Positions 46,250 through 60,124 of a stretch of DNA of 64,000 bases are shown one piece after another. Numbering within the stretch: position 1 is the first letter of the stretch; every line of letters begins with the position of its first letter. A model generated the notes under the pieces. The model was given only the letters and a program-made list of their open reading frames with translations. It had not been told where the DNA came from and did not search any database. The position numbers were made by a program, and so were the translations under genes. Origin of the DNA: Streptomyces sp. NBC_01723 (GTDB lineage Bacteria; Actinomycetota; Actinomycetes; Streptomycetales; Streptomycetaceae); contig NZ_CP109171.1 in assembly GCF_036246005.1 (NCBI RefSeq), positions 3,088,001-3,152,000 of the forward strand, read 5' to 3'.

Positions 46250-47392
46250 TTAGCTAATCGTTACCTGGCGTGACCTGGCACACAGCTCGGCGAGGGCCTC
46301 GCCGGTCACGGGCGAAACCACGCCTTCCTCGGTGACGATCGCCGTCACCAGCTCGGGCGGAGTCACGTCGAACGCCGGGTTGTACGCCTGGGTCCCCAGG
46401 GGTGCCACCGGAATCCCGCCTCCCGCTCCCGTCACCGGCACCTGAGGCGCTGTGAACTCGGTCACTTCATGTCCGGGACGCTGTTCCACCTCGATGGCGG
46501 CCCCGTCCGGCGTGTGCGGATCCACCGTCGTGACCGGCGCCACCACGATGAACGGTACGTGGTGGTAGCGCGCGAGCACCGCGAGCGGATAGCTCCCCAC
46601 CTTGTTCGCCACCGATCCGTCGGCCGCGATACGGTCCGCGCCGACCAGCACGGCGTCCACCTCGCCCGCCGCGAACAGCGAACCCGCCGCACTGTCGGTG
46701 AGCAGGGTGTACGTCATGTCGTTGCGGGCCGCCTCGTATGCCGTCAGGCGAGCACCTTGCAGCAAGGGACGCGTTTCGTCCACCCACAGGCGTCGCAGCC
46801 GCCCCTCCCGGTGCGCCGCGAGCGCCACCGCGAAGGCCGTGCCCTCCCCGCCCGACACCAGCGAGCCGGAGTTGCAGTGCGTGAGAACGCGGTGTCCGCC
46901 GGCGGGCAGCAACTCGTCCAGCAGGGCCAGTCCGTGGGCGGCCATCCGCGCGCTGGCCTGGGCGTCCTCCTGGTGCAGGGCCCGTGCCGCCGTCAGCGCC
47001 GCCGCTGCCGCCTCCCGTGTGTCGCCGGTCCTGGCGAGCGCCTCCCGGTGAGCGTCCTGCGCCCGGCGTACCCCGACGGCGAGGTTCACCGCGGTGGGCC
47101 GGGCCCCGGCCAGCGCGGCTGCGGCCTCCTCCACCTCGAAGCCCCGGACGGCGGCGAGCGCGACCCCGTAGGCGCCCGCGACACCCAGCAGCGGCGCCCC
47201 GCGCACGGCGAGCGAACTGATCGCCTCGACGAGTCCGGCCGGGTCCGTGCAGACCAGCTCGACCTCCTCGGCCGGCAGCCTGGTCTGGTCCAGCAGGACC
47301 AGCACCGGGCCTTCGGGGGGCTCCTCCCAGCGGAGCACGGGGATCTCGGTCGGCCGCTTGTCCTCGCCGTTTCGCGCGTCCTGATCAGCCAT
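46250..47392 (-). CDS. mtnA: S-methyl-5-thioribose-1-phosphate isomerase
   Basis: A 380-residue isomerase of the methionine salvage pathway converting methylthioribose 1-phosphate to the ribulose form. Catalytic Cys173 (LTHCNSGSL) and Asp253 (VGADRIAADGSVANKVG) are present, as are RGAPLLGVAGAYGVALA and the C-terminal YNPAFDVTPPELVTAIVTEEGV. ATG 47392 (MADQDARNGED) is preferred over 47473. No other methionine salvage gene is near. It is directly upstream of mtrA with 4 nt between them, and divergent from the membrane protein operon at 47533 (140-nt gap). Confidence 0.93.
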   Translation of the reverse strand: MADQDARNGEDKRPTEIPVLRWEEPPEGPVLVLLDQTRLPAEEVELVCTDPAGLVEAISSLAVRGAPLLGVAGAYGVALAAVRGFEVEEAAAALAGARPTAVNLAVGVRRAQDAHREALARTGDTREAAAAALTAARALHQEDAQASARMAAHGLALLDELLPAGGHRVLTHCNSGSLVSGGEGTAFAVALAAHREGRLRRLWVDETRPLLQGARLTAYEAARNDMTYTLLTDSAAGSLFAAGEVDAVLVGADRIAADGSVANKVGSYPLAVLARYHHVPFIVVAPVTTVDPHTPDGAAIEVEQRPGHEVTEFTAPQVPVTGAGGGIPVAPLGTQAYNPAFDVTPPELVTAIVTEEGVVSPVTGEALAELCARSRQVTIS

Positions 47393-47532
47393 GCGGTCAG
47401 TCTGCCCCCTATCCGGCGGACAATTGAAGGTGTGCAGCCCATACCGCGCCCGGTCCGCACCCGGGCACCCCATGGCACGATGGCTGCCAACCTGCCGCCG
47501 CGCCCGCGGACGGGCACCGTGAAGGAGCGACG

Positions 47533-48903
47533 ATGAACGACACTCCGGGCTGGGCCTCGCCCGGATCCGCCCCGTCCGACGGGCGGGAGCCTGGCGCGTC
47601 CGGCCCCGCCGAGCCCGCCGACCGGCCCGTCGGTCCCGATCAGCCCGCGGACCAGCCGGGCGCGGAACCGACGAGTCCCGGCACGAAGTGGTCCAAGGAG
47701 CAGCCGCCCCCCGGCCAGTGGTCCGCCCCCACCGGCCCCGGCGACCAGGGGCAGGGGCAGACCCCGCCTCCGCCGCCCCCCGGCCCTGGCTGGGGCGCCC
47801 CGCCCCCCGGACCTCCCGGCGGCGGCTACGGAGGCCCCGGTGGCTACGGCGGCCAGGGCGGCGGCTACGGCGCCCCCGGTGGACACGGTGGCTGGGGAGG
47901 CGGCTGGGGCGGCCCGCCGCCCGCGGCCAAACCCGGCGTGATCCCGCTCCGCCCGCTCGGTGTCGGCGAGATCCTCGACGGCGCGGTCTCCACGATGCGC
48001 ACCTACTGGCGCACGGTCCTCGGCATCTCCCTGACCGTCGCCGTCTTCACGGAGATCATCGTCGTGCTGCTCCAGGGCCTCGTCCTGGACAACACCGGCA
48101 CAGAGGCCCTCAACGACCCCGACGCCTCTCTGAGCGAACTCGGCGACGCCCTCACCGAGACCACGATCAACTCGGGTGTCGTCTTCCTGATCTCCCTGAT
48201 CGGCACCGTCCTGGCCACCGCGCTGCTGACGACCGTCACCAGCCGTGCCGTGCTCGGCCGTCCGGTGACCGCCGGCGAGGCCTGGCGGGACGCCCGCCCC
48301 CAGGTGCTCAAGCTGTTCGGCCTGATCATCCTGCTGCTGCTCATCGTCGCGGGCATCGTCGTCGTCGGCATGGCGCCCGGTCTCCTCGTGGCGGCCACCG
48401 CGGGCGACGAGGCCGGCGTGGCCCTGACCGTCCTGGGCGTCATCGCGGGAGGGGTCGTCGCGGTGTGGCTGATGGTCCGCTTCTCGCTGGCGTCCCCCGC
48501 GCTGATGCTGGAGAAGCAGGGCATCAAGAAGGCGATGAGCCGCTCCGTGAAACTGGTGCGCGGCTCCTGGTGGCGGGTCTTCGGCATCCAGCTGCTCGCC
48601 ACGATCATCGCCAACGTCGTCGCGTCGATCATCGTCATCCCGTTCGCCTTCCTCGCCGCCGCCCTCGGCGGCGACGGCGTCAGCGGCTTCCTGGAGGGCA
48701 CCGGGGACCTCGGCTGGACCTTCCTCATCGTCAGCGGCATCGGCTCGGTGATCGGCTCCATGATCACCTTCCCGATCACTGCGGGCGTCGCCGTACTGCT
48801 GTACATCGACCAGCGCATCCGCCGCGAGGCCCTCGACCTCGAACTTGCCCGCGCCGCGGGCACCCAGGGCTCCGGCGCCCCCGGCGCCGTCCCGGGGAGC
48901 TGA
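47533..48903 (+). CDS. Membrane protein with Pro/Gly-rich N-terminus
   Basis: A 456-residue protein. Residues 1-135 are low-complexity and contain repeated GGYGG and PPP runs. The rest has about six hydrophobic helices and resembles the membrane domain found in bacterial glycerophosphodiester phosphodiesterases (IPLRPLGVGEILDGAVSTMRTYWR, then SRSVKLVRGSWWRVFGIQLLATIIANVVASIIVIPFA). No catalytic part is present. The start is ATG 47533 with a gaaggagcgac site. First gene of a five-gene coupled operon; the gap to the next is 4 nt. Mycobacteria have a similar gene in the same position of the moxR-DUF58 locus, as far as I recall. Confidence 0.8.
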   Translation: MNDTPGWASPGSAPSDGREPGASGPAEPADRPVGPDQPADQPGAEPTSPGTKWSKEQPPPGQWSAPTGPGDQGQGQTPPPPPPGPGWGAPPPGPPGGGYGGPGGYGGQGGGYGAPGGHGGWGGGWGGPPPAAKPGVIPLRPLGVGEILDGAVSTMRTYWRTVLGISLTVAVFTEIIVVLLQGLVLDNTGTEALNDPDASLSELGDALTETTINSGVVFLISLIGTVLATALLTTVTSRAVLGRPVTAGEAWRDARPQVLKLFGLIILLLLIVAGIVVVGMAPGLLVAATAGDEAGVALTVLGVIAGGVVAVWLMVRFSLASPALMLEKQGIKKAMSRSVKLVRGSWWRVFGIQLLATIIANVVASIIVIPFAFLAAALGGDGVSGFLEGTGDLGWTFLIVSGIGSVIGSMITFPITAGVAVLLYIDQRIRREALDLELARAAGTQGSGAPGAVPGS

Positions 48904-48907
48904 CGGG

Positions 48908-49681
48908 GTGAGCCCAGCGGGGGGAGTTCTCACAGAGACGTCGCACATCGCCGTACGCACGCTGTCGCGCACCGGCGACAGCCTCGTACGGTCGCTGTCG
49001 CGCTCCGGCGACGAACCGCCGGTGACGATTCCGCGCGACCCCGCGCGGGAGGCCGCTGAGCGCGAGCTGTCCAAGGGCATGTACCACGAGAACGACCCCA
49101 GCTGGTTCCAACGGGCCCTGGACACCTTCTGGGAATGGATCGACGAGCTGTTCGCCAGGGCGTCCACGGCGACGCCCGGAGGAACGCTCGGCCTGGTCGT
49201 CGTCGTCCTGGCCGTCGCAGCGGTACTGGGCGCCCTCTGGTGGCGCCTGGGCACCCCACGCCGCGGGCCGGCCTCCGCCCCCGCCCTGTTCGACGACCGC
49301 CCCCGCAGCGCCGCCGAGCACCGCGCCGCCGCCCAGGCACACGCCGCCCAGGGCCACTGGAACCAGGCCGTCCAGGAGCGCATGCGGGCCGTCGTCCGCG
49401 CCTTGGAGGAACGCGCCCTGCTCGACATCCGGCCCGGCCGCACCGCCGACGAGGCGGCCACCGAGGCCGGCCGCGCCCTGCCCGCCCAAAGCGACCGACT
49501 GCGGGCCGCCGCCCGGGACTTCGACGACGTCACGTACGGCGGCCGCCTGGGCACCGAGCAGGCGTACCGGCGCCTCACCGAACTCGACCACGACCTGGAC
49601 CGCAGCAAGCCGCACCTGGCGGGCAGCACGCCCGGTAGCAGCGGGAGCGGCACGGACACCCGCCGGGGAGCCGCCGGATGA
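48908..49681 (+). CDS. DUF4129 domain protein
   Basis: A 257-residue single-pass membrane protein. GTG 48908 gives MSPAGGVLTETSHIAVRTLSR; an upstream frame overlaps the previous gene. An N-terminal extracytoplasmic part (FQRALDTFWEWIDELFARAS) precedes one TM helix (about 92-115). The cytoplasmic DUF4129 domain is at the C-terminus (AQGHWNQAVQERMRAVVRALEERALLDIRPGRTADEAATEAGRALP...FDDVTYGGRLGTEQAYRRL). The stop overlaps the next start by 4 nt. DUF4129 proteins often accompany MoxR/DUF58 proteins. Confidence 0.85.
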   Translation: MSPAGGVLTETSHIAVRTLSRTGDSLVRSLSRSGDEPPVTIPRDPAREAAERELSKGMYHENDPSWFQRALDTFWEWIDELFARASTATPGGTLGLVVVVLAVAAVLGALWWRLGTPRRGPASAPALFDDRPRSAAEHRAAAQAHAAQGHWNQAVQERMRAVVRALEERALLDIRPGRTADEAATEAGRALPAQSDRLRAAARDFDDVTYGGRLGTEQAYRRLTELDHDLDRSKPHLAGSTPGSSGSGTDTRRGAAG

Positions 49682-50874
49682 CCACCGAGGCCACGATCCC
49701 CACCACCTCGGCCTCGCCCACCGCCCGCCAGATCTGGTCGCGCGGCCGGGGCGTCGCCCTCGCACTCGTCCTGCTGCTCGCCGGGGCCGTGGCGATCGCC
49801 GTCGTCCGCTCCGGCGACCACCACGGCGAACTCGACCCGCGCTCCGCCGACCCCTCCGGCAGCCGCGCGGTCGCCGAACTCCTCGCCGACCGGGGAGTCT
49901 CCACGCGCGTGGTCAGCACCCTGGACGACGCCCGCGCCGCGACCGGCCCGGACACCACCCTGCTGGTCGCCGCCCCCGACCTCCTGACCGAGCGTCAACA
50001 GACGCGCCTGCGCTCCGCGGTCACCGGATCCGGCGGCCGCACCGTCCTCGTGGCCCCCGGCGGCCCCGCCGTCGAACGTCTCGTCCCCGGCGTCACCGCC
50101 GACCCCGCGCTCAGCTTCGACTCGACGCTGGCCCCCGCCTGCGACCTGCCCGCCGCCCGGCGCGCGGGCACCGCCGACACGGGCGGCCTCCGCTACAGCA
50201 CCCACATCGAAGCCGACGCCTGCTACCCCAGCCGACGCCTGGCCACGCTGCTGCGCGTCCCCGACGCCTCCGCGGAGGGCACCCGGGGCGACACCGTCGT
50301 CCTCGGCGCCCGCGACATCCTCGTCAACGACCGCCTCGACGACCACGGCAACGCCTCGCTCGCCCTGCAACTCCTCGGCTCCCGCGACCATCTGGTCTGG
50401 TACCTCCCCTCGCTCTCCGACGTCCCCGACCCGGACGACGAACGCAGCTTCTTCGACCTGCTCCCCTCCGGCTGGCTCTGGGGCACCCTGCAACTGTTCA
50501 TCGCCGCCACCCTCGCCGCCCTGTGGCGGGCACGCCGGCTCGGCCCCCTGGTGCCCGAGAAACTCCCCGTCGCGATCCGCGCCTCCGAGACCGTCGAAGG
50601 CCGCGCCCGCCTCTACCGCAAGGCCAACGCCCGCGACCGCGCGGCCGCCGCTCTTCGCTCCGCCACCCGCACCCGCCTCGCCCCCCTCGTAGGCGTCCCC
50701 GTCTCCCAGGCGCACACGCCCGAGTCCCTGCTCCCCGCCCTCTCCGCCCACCTCCACGGCGACGGACAGTCCCTGCACACCCTCCTCTTCGGCCCGCCGC
50801 CCGGCGACGACGCGGCCCTGATCGCCCTCGCCGACCAACTCGACGCCCTCGAAAGTGAGGTACGCCGTCCATGA
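49678..50874 (+). CDS. DUF4350 domain protein
   Basis: A 398-residue protein with an N-terminal TM helix (about 26-43) and a second near 258-275 (WGTLQLFIAATLAALWRARRLG). Between them is an extracytoplasmic domain with the motif DPRSADPSGSRAVAELLADRGV, the typical beginning of DUF4350, followed by alternating strands and helices resembling a Rossmann-like fold (VLVAPGGPAVERLVPG). A cytoplasmic C-terminal part is Arg/Ala-rich. It overlaps both neighbours by 4 nt (ATGA). Function unknown. Confidence 0.85.
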   Translation: MTTEATIPTTSASPTARQIWSRGRGVALALVLLLAGAVAIAVVRSGDHHGELDPRSADPSGSRAVAELLADRGVSTRVVSTLDDARAATGPDTTLLVAAPDLLTERQQTRLRSAVTGSGGRTVLVAPGGPAVERLVPGVTADPALSFDSTLAPACDLPAARRAGTADTGGLRYSTHIEADACYPSRRLATLLRVPDASAEGTRGDTVVLGARDILVNDRLDDHGNASLALQLLGSRDHLVWYLPSLSDVPDPDDERSFFDLLPSGWLWGTLQLFIAATLAALWRARRLGPLVPEKLPVAIRASETVEGRARLYRKANARDRAAAALRSATRTRLAPLVGVPVSQAHTPESLLPALSAHLHGDGQSLHTLLFGPPPGDDAALIALADQLDALESEVRRP

Positions 50875-51863
50875 TGGACCCGACCACTGACAACGCCGGG
50901 CAGAGCGGGGACCCGGGCAGCGCCCGCACCGCCCTCGAAGCCCTGCGCGCCGAGATCGCCAAGGCCGTGGTCGGCCAGGACGCCGCCGTGACCGGTCTCG
51001 TCGTCGCGCTCCTGTGCCGCGGCCACGTCCTCCTCGAAGGCGTCCCCGGAGTCGCCAAGACCCTCCTCGTCCGCGCCCTCGCCGCAGCCACCGAACTCGA
51101 CACCAAGCGCGTCCAGTTCACCCCCGACCTGATGCCGAGCGACGTCACCGGCTCCCTGGTCTACGACGCCCGCACCGCCGAGTTCTCGTTCCAGCCCGGC
51201 CCGGCGTTCACCAACCTGCTCCTCGCCGACGAGATCAACCGCACGCCCCCGAAGACCCAGTCGTCCCTCCTCGAAGCCATGGAGGAGCGCCAGGTCACCG
51301 TCGACGGCACCCCCCGACCGCTCCCCGAGCCCTTCCTCGTCGCGGCCACCCAGAACCCCGTCGAGTACGAGGGCACCTACCCCCTCCCGGAAGCCCAGCT
51401 GGACCGCTTCCTCCTCAAGCTCACCGTTCCCCTCCCCTCCCGCCAGGACGAGATCGACGTCCTCACCCGGCACGCCACCGGCTTCAACCCGCGCGACCTG
51501 CGCGCCGCGGGCGTACGCCCGGTCACGAACGCCGCCGACCTCGACGCCGCCCGCGCCGAGGTCGCCAAGACGACCGTCTCCCCGGAGATCACCGCCTACG
51601 TCGTCGACATCTGCCGCGCCACCCGCGAATCGCCGTCCCTCACCCTCGGCGTCTCCCCGCGCGGAGCCACGGCACTGCTCTCGACCTCCCGCGCGTGGGC
51701 CTGGCTCACCGGCCGCGACTACGTCACTCCGGACGACGTGAAGGCCCTGGCCCTCCCCACCCTCCGCCACCGCGTCCAGCTCCGCCCGGAGGCCGAGATG
51801 GAGGGCGTGACAGCTGACTCCGTCATCAACGCGATCCTCGCTCACGTCCCCGTCCCCCGCTGA
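50871..51863 (+). CDS. moxR: MoxR-family AAA+ ATPase
   Basis: A 330-residue MoxR ATPase with Walker A GVPGVAKT (57-64), Walker B LLLADEIN (116-123), sensor 1 VAATQNPVEYEGTYPLPEAQLDRF (157-180) and the C-terminal lid. MoxR proteins act as chaperones that insert cofactors or assemble partners carrying VWA domains. The DUF58 gene follows with a 1-nt overlap, the standard partnership. The start may be ATG 50871 or 50874. Confidence 0.93.
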   Translation: MMDPTTDNAGQSGDPGSARTALEALRAEIAKAVVGQDAAVTGLVVALLCRGHVLLEGVPGVAKTLLVRALAAATELDTKRVQFTPDLMPSDVTGSLVYDARTAEFSFQPGPAFTNLLLADEINRTPPKTQSSLLEAMEERQVTVDGTPRPLPEPFLVAATQNPVEYEGTYPLPEAQLDRFLLKLTVPLPSRQDEIDVLTRHATGFNPRDLRAAGVRPVTNAADLDAARAEVAKTTVSPEITAYVVDICRATRESPSLTLGVSPRGATALLSTSRAWAWLTGRDYVTPDDVKALALPTLRHRVQLRPEAEMEGVTADSVINAILAHVPVPR

Positions 51864-53173
51864 TGGCACTCACCGGACGCGCCGCGCTCATCGCGGCCCT
51901 GGGCTCCGTCCCGATCGGCATCTGGGACCCCAGCTGGACGGGCATCCTCGCGGTCAACGCGCCGCTCGCCGCCGCCTGCGCCTGCGACTTCGCGCTGGCC
52001 GCCCCCGTACGACGCCTGCGCCTCACTCGTTCCGGCGACACATCCGTACGCCTGGGTGACACCGCGGACGTCACGTTGACGGTCACCAACGCGTCCACGC
52101 GCCCGCTCAGAGCCCGACTCCGCGACGCCTGGCCGCCGAGCAGCTGGCAACCCGGCACCGAGGTGGCGGCCTCACGCCACACCCTGACGGTGCCGGCCGG
52201 TGAACGCCGACGCACTACCACCCGCCTACGGCCCACCCGTCGCGGCGACCGCCACGCGGACCGCGTCACGATCCGGTCGTACGGCCCCCTGGGCCTCTTC
52301 ACCCGCCAGGGCACCCACCGGGTCCCCTGGACCGTGCGCGTGCTCCCCCCGTTCACCAGCCGCAAGCACCTCCCCTCCAAGCTGTCCCGCCTCCGCGAGC
52401 TGGACGGCCGCACCAGCGTGCTCACCCGCGGCCAGGGCACGGAGTTCGACAGCCTGCGCGAGTACGTTCCCGGCGACGACACCCGCTCCATCGACTGGCG
52501 AGCGACAGCCCGGCAGTCCACCGTCGCCGTACGCACCTGGCGCCCCGAACGCGACCGCCACATCCTGCTCGCCCTGGACACCGGCCGCACCTCCGCCGGC
52601 CGCGTGGGCGACGCCCCCCGCCTCGACGCCACCATGGACGCCGCTCTGCTCCTGGCGGCCCTGGCCTCCCGCGCCGGGGACCGGGTCGACCTCCTCGCGT
52701 ACGACCGCCGGGTGCGCGCCCTCGTTCAGGGCCGGACCGCGGGCGACGTGCTCCCCTCCCTGGTCAACACCATGGCGAACCTGGAACCCGAGCTCGTGGA
52801 GACCGACGCCCGCGGCCTCACCGCCACCGCACTCCGCTCGGCCCCGCGCCGCTCGTTGATCGTCCTCTTCACCACTCTCGACGCGGCGCCGATCGAGGAA
52901 GGGCTCCTCCCGGTCCTGCCGCGACTGACACAGCGCCACACGGTCCTCCTGGCCTCGGTGGCAGATCCGCACGTCGCGGGGATGGCGAAGGCCCGCGGCC
53001 ACACGGACGCCGTGTACGAGGCCGCCGCGGCCGCACAGTCCCAGGCCGAACGCCGTCGCACGGCGGACCAGCTCCGTCGACACGGCGTCAGGGTCGTCGA
53101 CGCCACCCCGGACGACCTGCCGCCGGCACTCGCAGACGCCTATCTGGAACTGAAGGCGGCCGGACGCCTGTAA
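51863..53173 (+). CDS. DUF58 domain protein (VWA-like)
   Basis: A 436-residue membrane-associated protein. Two N-terminal hydrophobic segments (about 5-22 and 26-44) are followed by a beta domain (LTVTNASTRPLRARLRDAWPP). The DUF58 core is FDSLREYVPGDDTRSIDWRATARQ (about 194-217), and the C-terminal half has a VWA-like fold (HILLALDTGRTSAGRV...LLAALASRAGDRVDLLAYDRRVR). It starts at ATG 51863, overlapping the moxR stop. Last gene of the operon; a perfect hairpin lies 52 nt downstream. Confidence 0.92.
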   Translation: MALTGRAALIAALGSVPIGIWDPSWTGILAVNAPLAAACACDFALAAPVRRLRLTRSGDTSVRLGDTADVTLTVTNASTRPLRARLRDAWPPSSWQPGTEVAASRHTLTVPAGERRRTTTRLRPTRRGDRHADRVTIRSYGPLGLFTRQGTHRVPWTVRVLPPFTSRKHLPSKLSRLRELDGRTSVLTRGQGTEFDSLREYVPGDDTRSIDWRATARQSTVAVRTWRPERDRHILLALDTGRTSAGRVGDAPRLDATMDAALLLAALASRAGDRVDLLAYDRRVRALVQGRTAGDVLPSLVNTMANLEPELVETDARGLTATALRSAPRRSLIVLFTTLDAAPIEEGLLPVLPRLTQRHTVLLASVADPHVAGMAKARGHTDAVYEAAAAAQSQAERRRTADQLRRHGVRVVDATPDDLPPALADAYLELKAAGRL

Positions 53174-53224
53174 AGGGCTGAGGCGGGGCCCTTTGGCTCC
53201 GCCTTCATTTCCCCCTAAACGCAG

Positions 53225-53256
53225 AAAGCCCCGCACCGTTCCCGGTGCGGGGCTTT
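53225..53256. terminator. Shared terminator between the DUF58 operon and the rRNA operon
   Basis: A perfect 14-bp stem (aaagccccgcaccg / cggtgcggggcttt) with a 4-nt loop. It lies 52 nt after the DUF58 stop and 13 nt beyond the 5S 3' end on the other strand. Short T-runs on both sides support bidirectional use. Confidence 0.85.
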
Positions 53257-53268
53257 CATACAATGATT

Positions 53269-53387
53269 GTTCGGCGGCGTCCTACTCTCCCACAGGGTCC
53301 CCCCTGCAGTACCATCGGCGCTGTAAGGCTTAGCTTCCGGGTTCGGAATGTAACCGGGCGTTTCCCCTACGCTATGACCACCGAAAC
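53269..53387 (-). rRNA. 5S ribosomal RNA
   Basis: About 119 nt. On the minus strand it begins gtttcggtggtcatagcg and ends ggacgccgccgaaca, the typical actinobacterial 5S. It is last in the rRNA operon, 87 nt after the 23S end. Ends estimated by eye to within about 3 nt. Confidence 0.95.
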
Positions 53388-53474
53388 ACTATGAAACAGA
53401 CAACCAGCCGCCCCTGTGACCGGGGGCGGGTTGTTCGTGGTTTCAGAACCAACACAGTGGACGCGAGCAACTGA

Positions 53475-58426
<4,952 letters not shown>

Positions 58427-58990
58427 TGTTTACCCGTAATCGGGTGACACCACGAGAGCGGAACGGTCGAAGGAATAATCCGACCGTCCACAGCGTCCTC
58501 GCTGTGTGTATTTCAAAGGAACCTCAACCTGAACCGGATGAACCGATCAGGCCGGAGGTATCAACATATCTGGCGTTGACTTTTGGCACGCTGTTGAGTT
58601 CTCAAGGAACGGACGCTTCCTTTGTACTCACCCTCTCGGGCTTTCCTCCGAGCGCTTCCCTTCGGTCTTGCGTTTCCGACTCTATCAGATCTTTCCGATC
58701 CGATTTCCTCGGTGCTTTCCAGGTTCACGCTTTCGCGTTTCCCTTTCCGGCGGTTCCGACTTTATCAGAAGTTCCGGGTCGGTCTGGCCGGCCGTTCGTT
58801 TCCGATTTGATCGGGAGAGTGCTTCGTCGAATTCGAGATTCGGGAGGAAGCAAGCAGATGTTCACTGTGGCCCTCGGGGATGAACCCCGTCTACAGGCAA
58901 CTGTTCAAATCTACCTCCCCGCTCGCTCCGTGTCAACGGCTCTTGCGGGAACGAAGAGGACACTAGCAGTTCACCAAGGCTCCATGCACA
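58427..58990 (-). promoter_or_regulatory. rRNA leader with tandem promoters
   Basis: 564 nt upstream of 16S. On the minus strand, ctgatagagtcggaaacg (-10 tagagt at 58679-58684) and ctgataaagtcggaaccg (-10 taaagt at 58759-58764) are near-identical copies 80 bp apart. A weaker copy (gatcaaatcggaaacg) lies near 58799-58814. The -35 regions are weak. Nearer 16S, ttgagaactcaacagcgtgcc (written as two parts: ttgagaactcaa and cagcgtgcc) is the usual leader antitermination/processing sequence. No gene is seen here. Confidence 0.7.
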
Positions 58991-59998
58991 TCAGGCGGCC
59001 GTGGGCACCGTGGCGCTGCGCTCGGCCTCCTCCACGTCGCCCGTGTCGCCTTCGCGTACCGCACGACGGCCCAGGACATAGACGTAGGCGAGGAAGGCCA
59101 GCTCGGCGACGACGCCGATGGTGATGCGGGCCCAGGTGGGCAGGCCGGACGGGGTGACGAAGCCTTCGATGGCGCCGGAGATGAAGAGGACCAGGGCGAG
59201 TCCGATGGCCATGCCGATGGCGGCTCGGCCCTCTTCCGCCAGGGCGATGCGCCGGCTGCGGGGTCCCGGGTCGATCAGGGTCCAGCCGAGGCGGAGTCCG
59301 GTGCCCGCGGCCACGAAGACCGCCGTCAGTTCGAGCAGGCCGTGGGGCAGTACGAGGCCCAAGAAGGTGTCGAGGCGCCCGGCCGACGACATCAGACCGA
59401 ATCCGACTCCGAGGTTCAGCATGTTCTGGAACAGGATCCAGATGACGGGCAGGCCCAGGAAGACGCCCAGGATCAGGCAGAGCGCGGCGGCCCACGCGTT
59501 GTTCGTCCAGACCTGTGCGGCGAAGGAGGCCGCGGGGTGGCTCGAGTAGTACGTCTCGTACTGACCGCCCGGGCGGGTCATCTCGCGCAGTTCGGCGGGC
59601 GCCGCGATGGTCGACTGAACTTCGGGGTGCGTGCCGATCCACCAGCCGAGGAGAGCCGCCACGGCGGTTGACAGGAGTGCCGTGGGGACCCACCAGTGCC
59701 GGGCCCGGTAGACGGCGGCCGGGAACTGCCGGGTGAGGAAGCGTGTGACGTCGCGCCAGGAGGCTCGGCGGGTGCCGGTCACGGCGCTACGCGCGCGTGC
59801 CACCAATTGGCTCAGGCGTCCGGTCAGCTGGGGGTCGGGCGCGCTGGACTGGATCAGGGAGAGGTGGGTGGCGGTGCGCTGATAGAGGGTGACGAGTTCG
59901 TCGGTCTCGGCACCGGTGAGTCGGCGCCGGCGCCGGAGCAGGGCGTCGAGGCGATCCCATTCCGCGCGGTGGGCGGAGACGAAGACGTCGAGGTCCAT
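58991..59998 (-). CDS. Stage II sporulation protein M-like membrane protein
   Basis: A 335-residue membrane protein starting at ATG 59998 (MDLDVFVSAHRAEWDRLDALLRRRRRLTGAETDELVTLYQRTATHLS). About five TM helices follow a cytoplasmic N-terminus of about 95 residues: near 103-122, 175-200, 215-240, 265-285 and 295-315. The pattern is that of the SpoIIM family (ILGVFLGLPVIWILFQNMLNLGVGFGLM; GLVLPHGLLELTAVFVAAGTGLRLG). It is divergent from the RDD gene (126-nt gap). In mycobacteria the same pair follows the moxR-DUF58 genes. Here the rRNA operon lies in between. Confidence 0.88.
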   Translation of the reverse strand: MDLDVFVSAHRAEWDRLDALLRRRRRLTGAETDELVTLYQRTATHLSLIQSSAPDPQLTGRLSQLVARARSAVTGTRRASWRDVTRFLTRQFPAAVYRARHWWVPTALLSTAVAALLGWWIGTHPEVQSTIAAPAELREMTRPGGQYETYYSSHPAASFAAQVWTNNAWAAALCLILGVFLGLPVIWILFQNMLNLGVGFGLMSSAGRLDTFLGLVLPHGLLELTAVFVAAGTGLRLGWTLIDPGPRSRRIALAEEGRAAIGMAIGLALVLFISGAIEGFVTPSGLPTWARITIGVVAELAFLAYVYVLGRRAVREGDTGDVEEAERSATVPTAA

Positions 59999-60124
59999 CG
60001 GTGTGCCTGCTCCTCGGCTATCGTCAGCGGCTCGTCGTGGATCAGCTTGTCGTACCGCGGCGCGGTGCGTCCTCAGCTTGGCAGACTGGCGGGGGCAGGG
60101 GGAGACGAGGGAAGGGCGGCGGGC

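Noticed and set aside
46255..46280. MtrA-like direct repeat (gttacc...gtgacc) near the mtrA start
   Set aside because: It lies inside the mtnA 3' coding sequence, spacing and bases deviate from the consensus I remember, so chance is likely.
47086..50838. A 1250-codon minus-strand frame across mtnA and the DUF operon
   Set aside because: It overlaps several real genes with overlapping starts/stops and has low-complexity composition.
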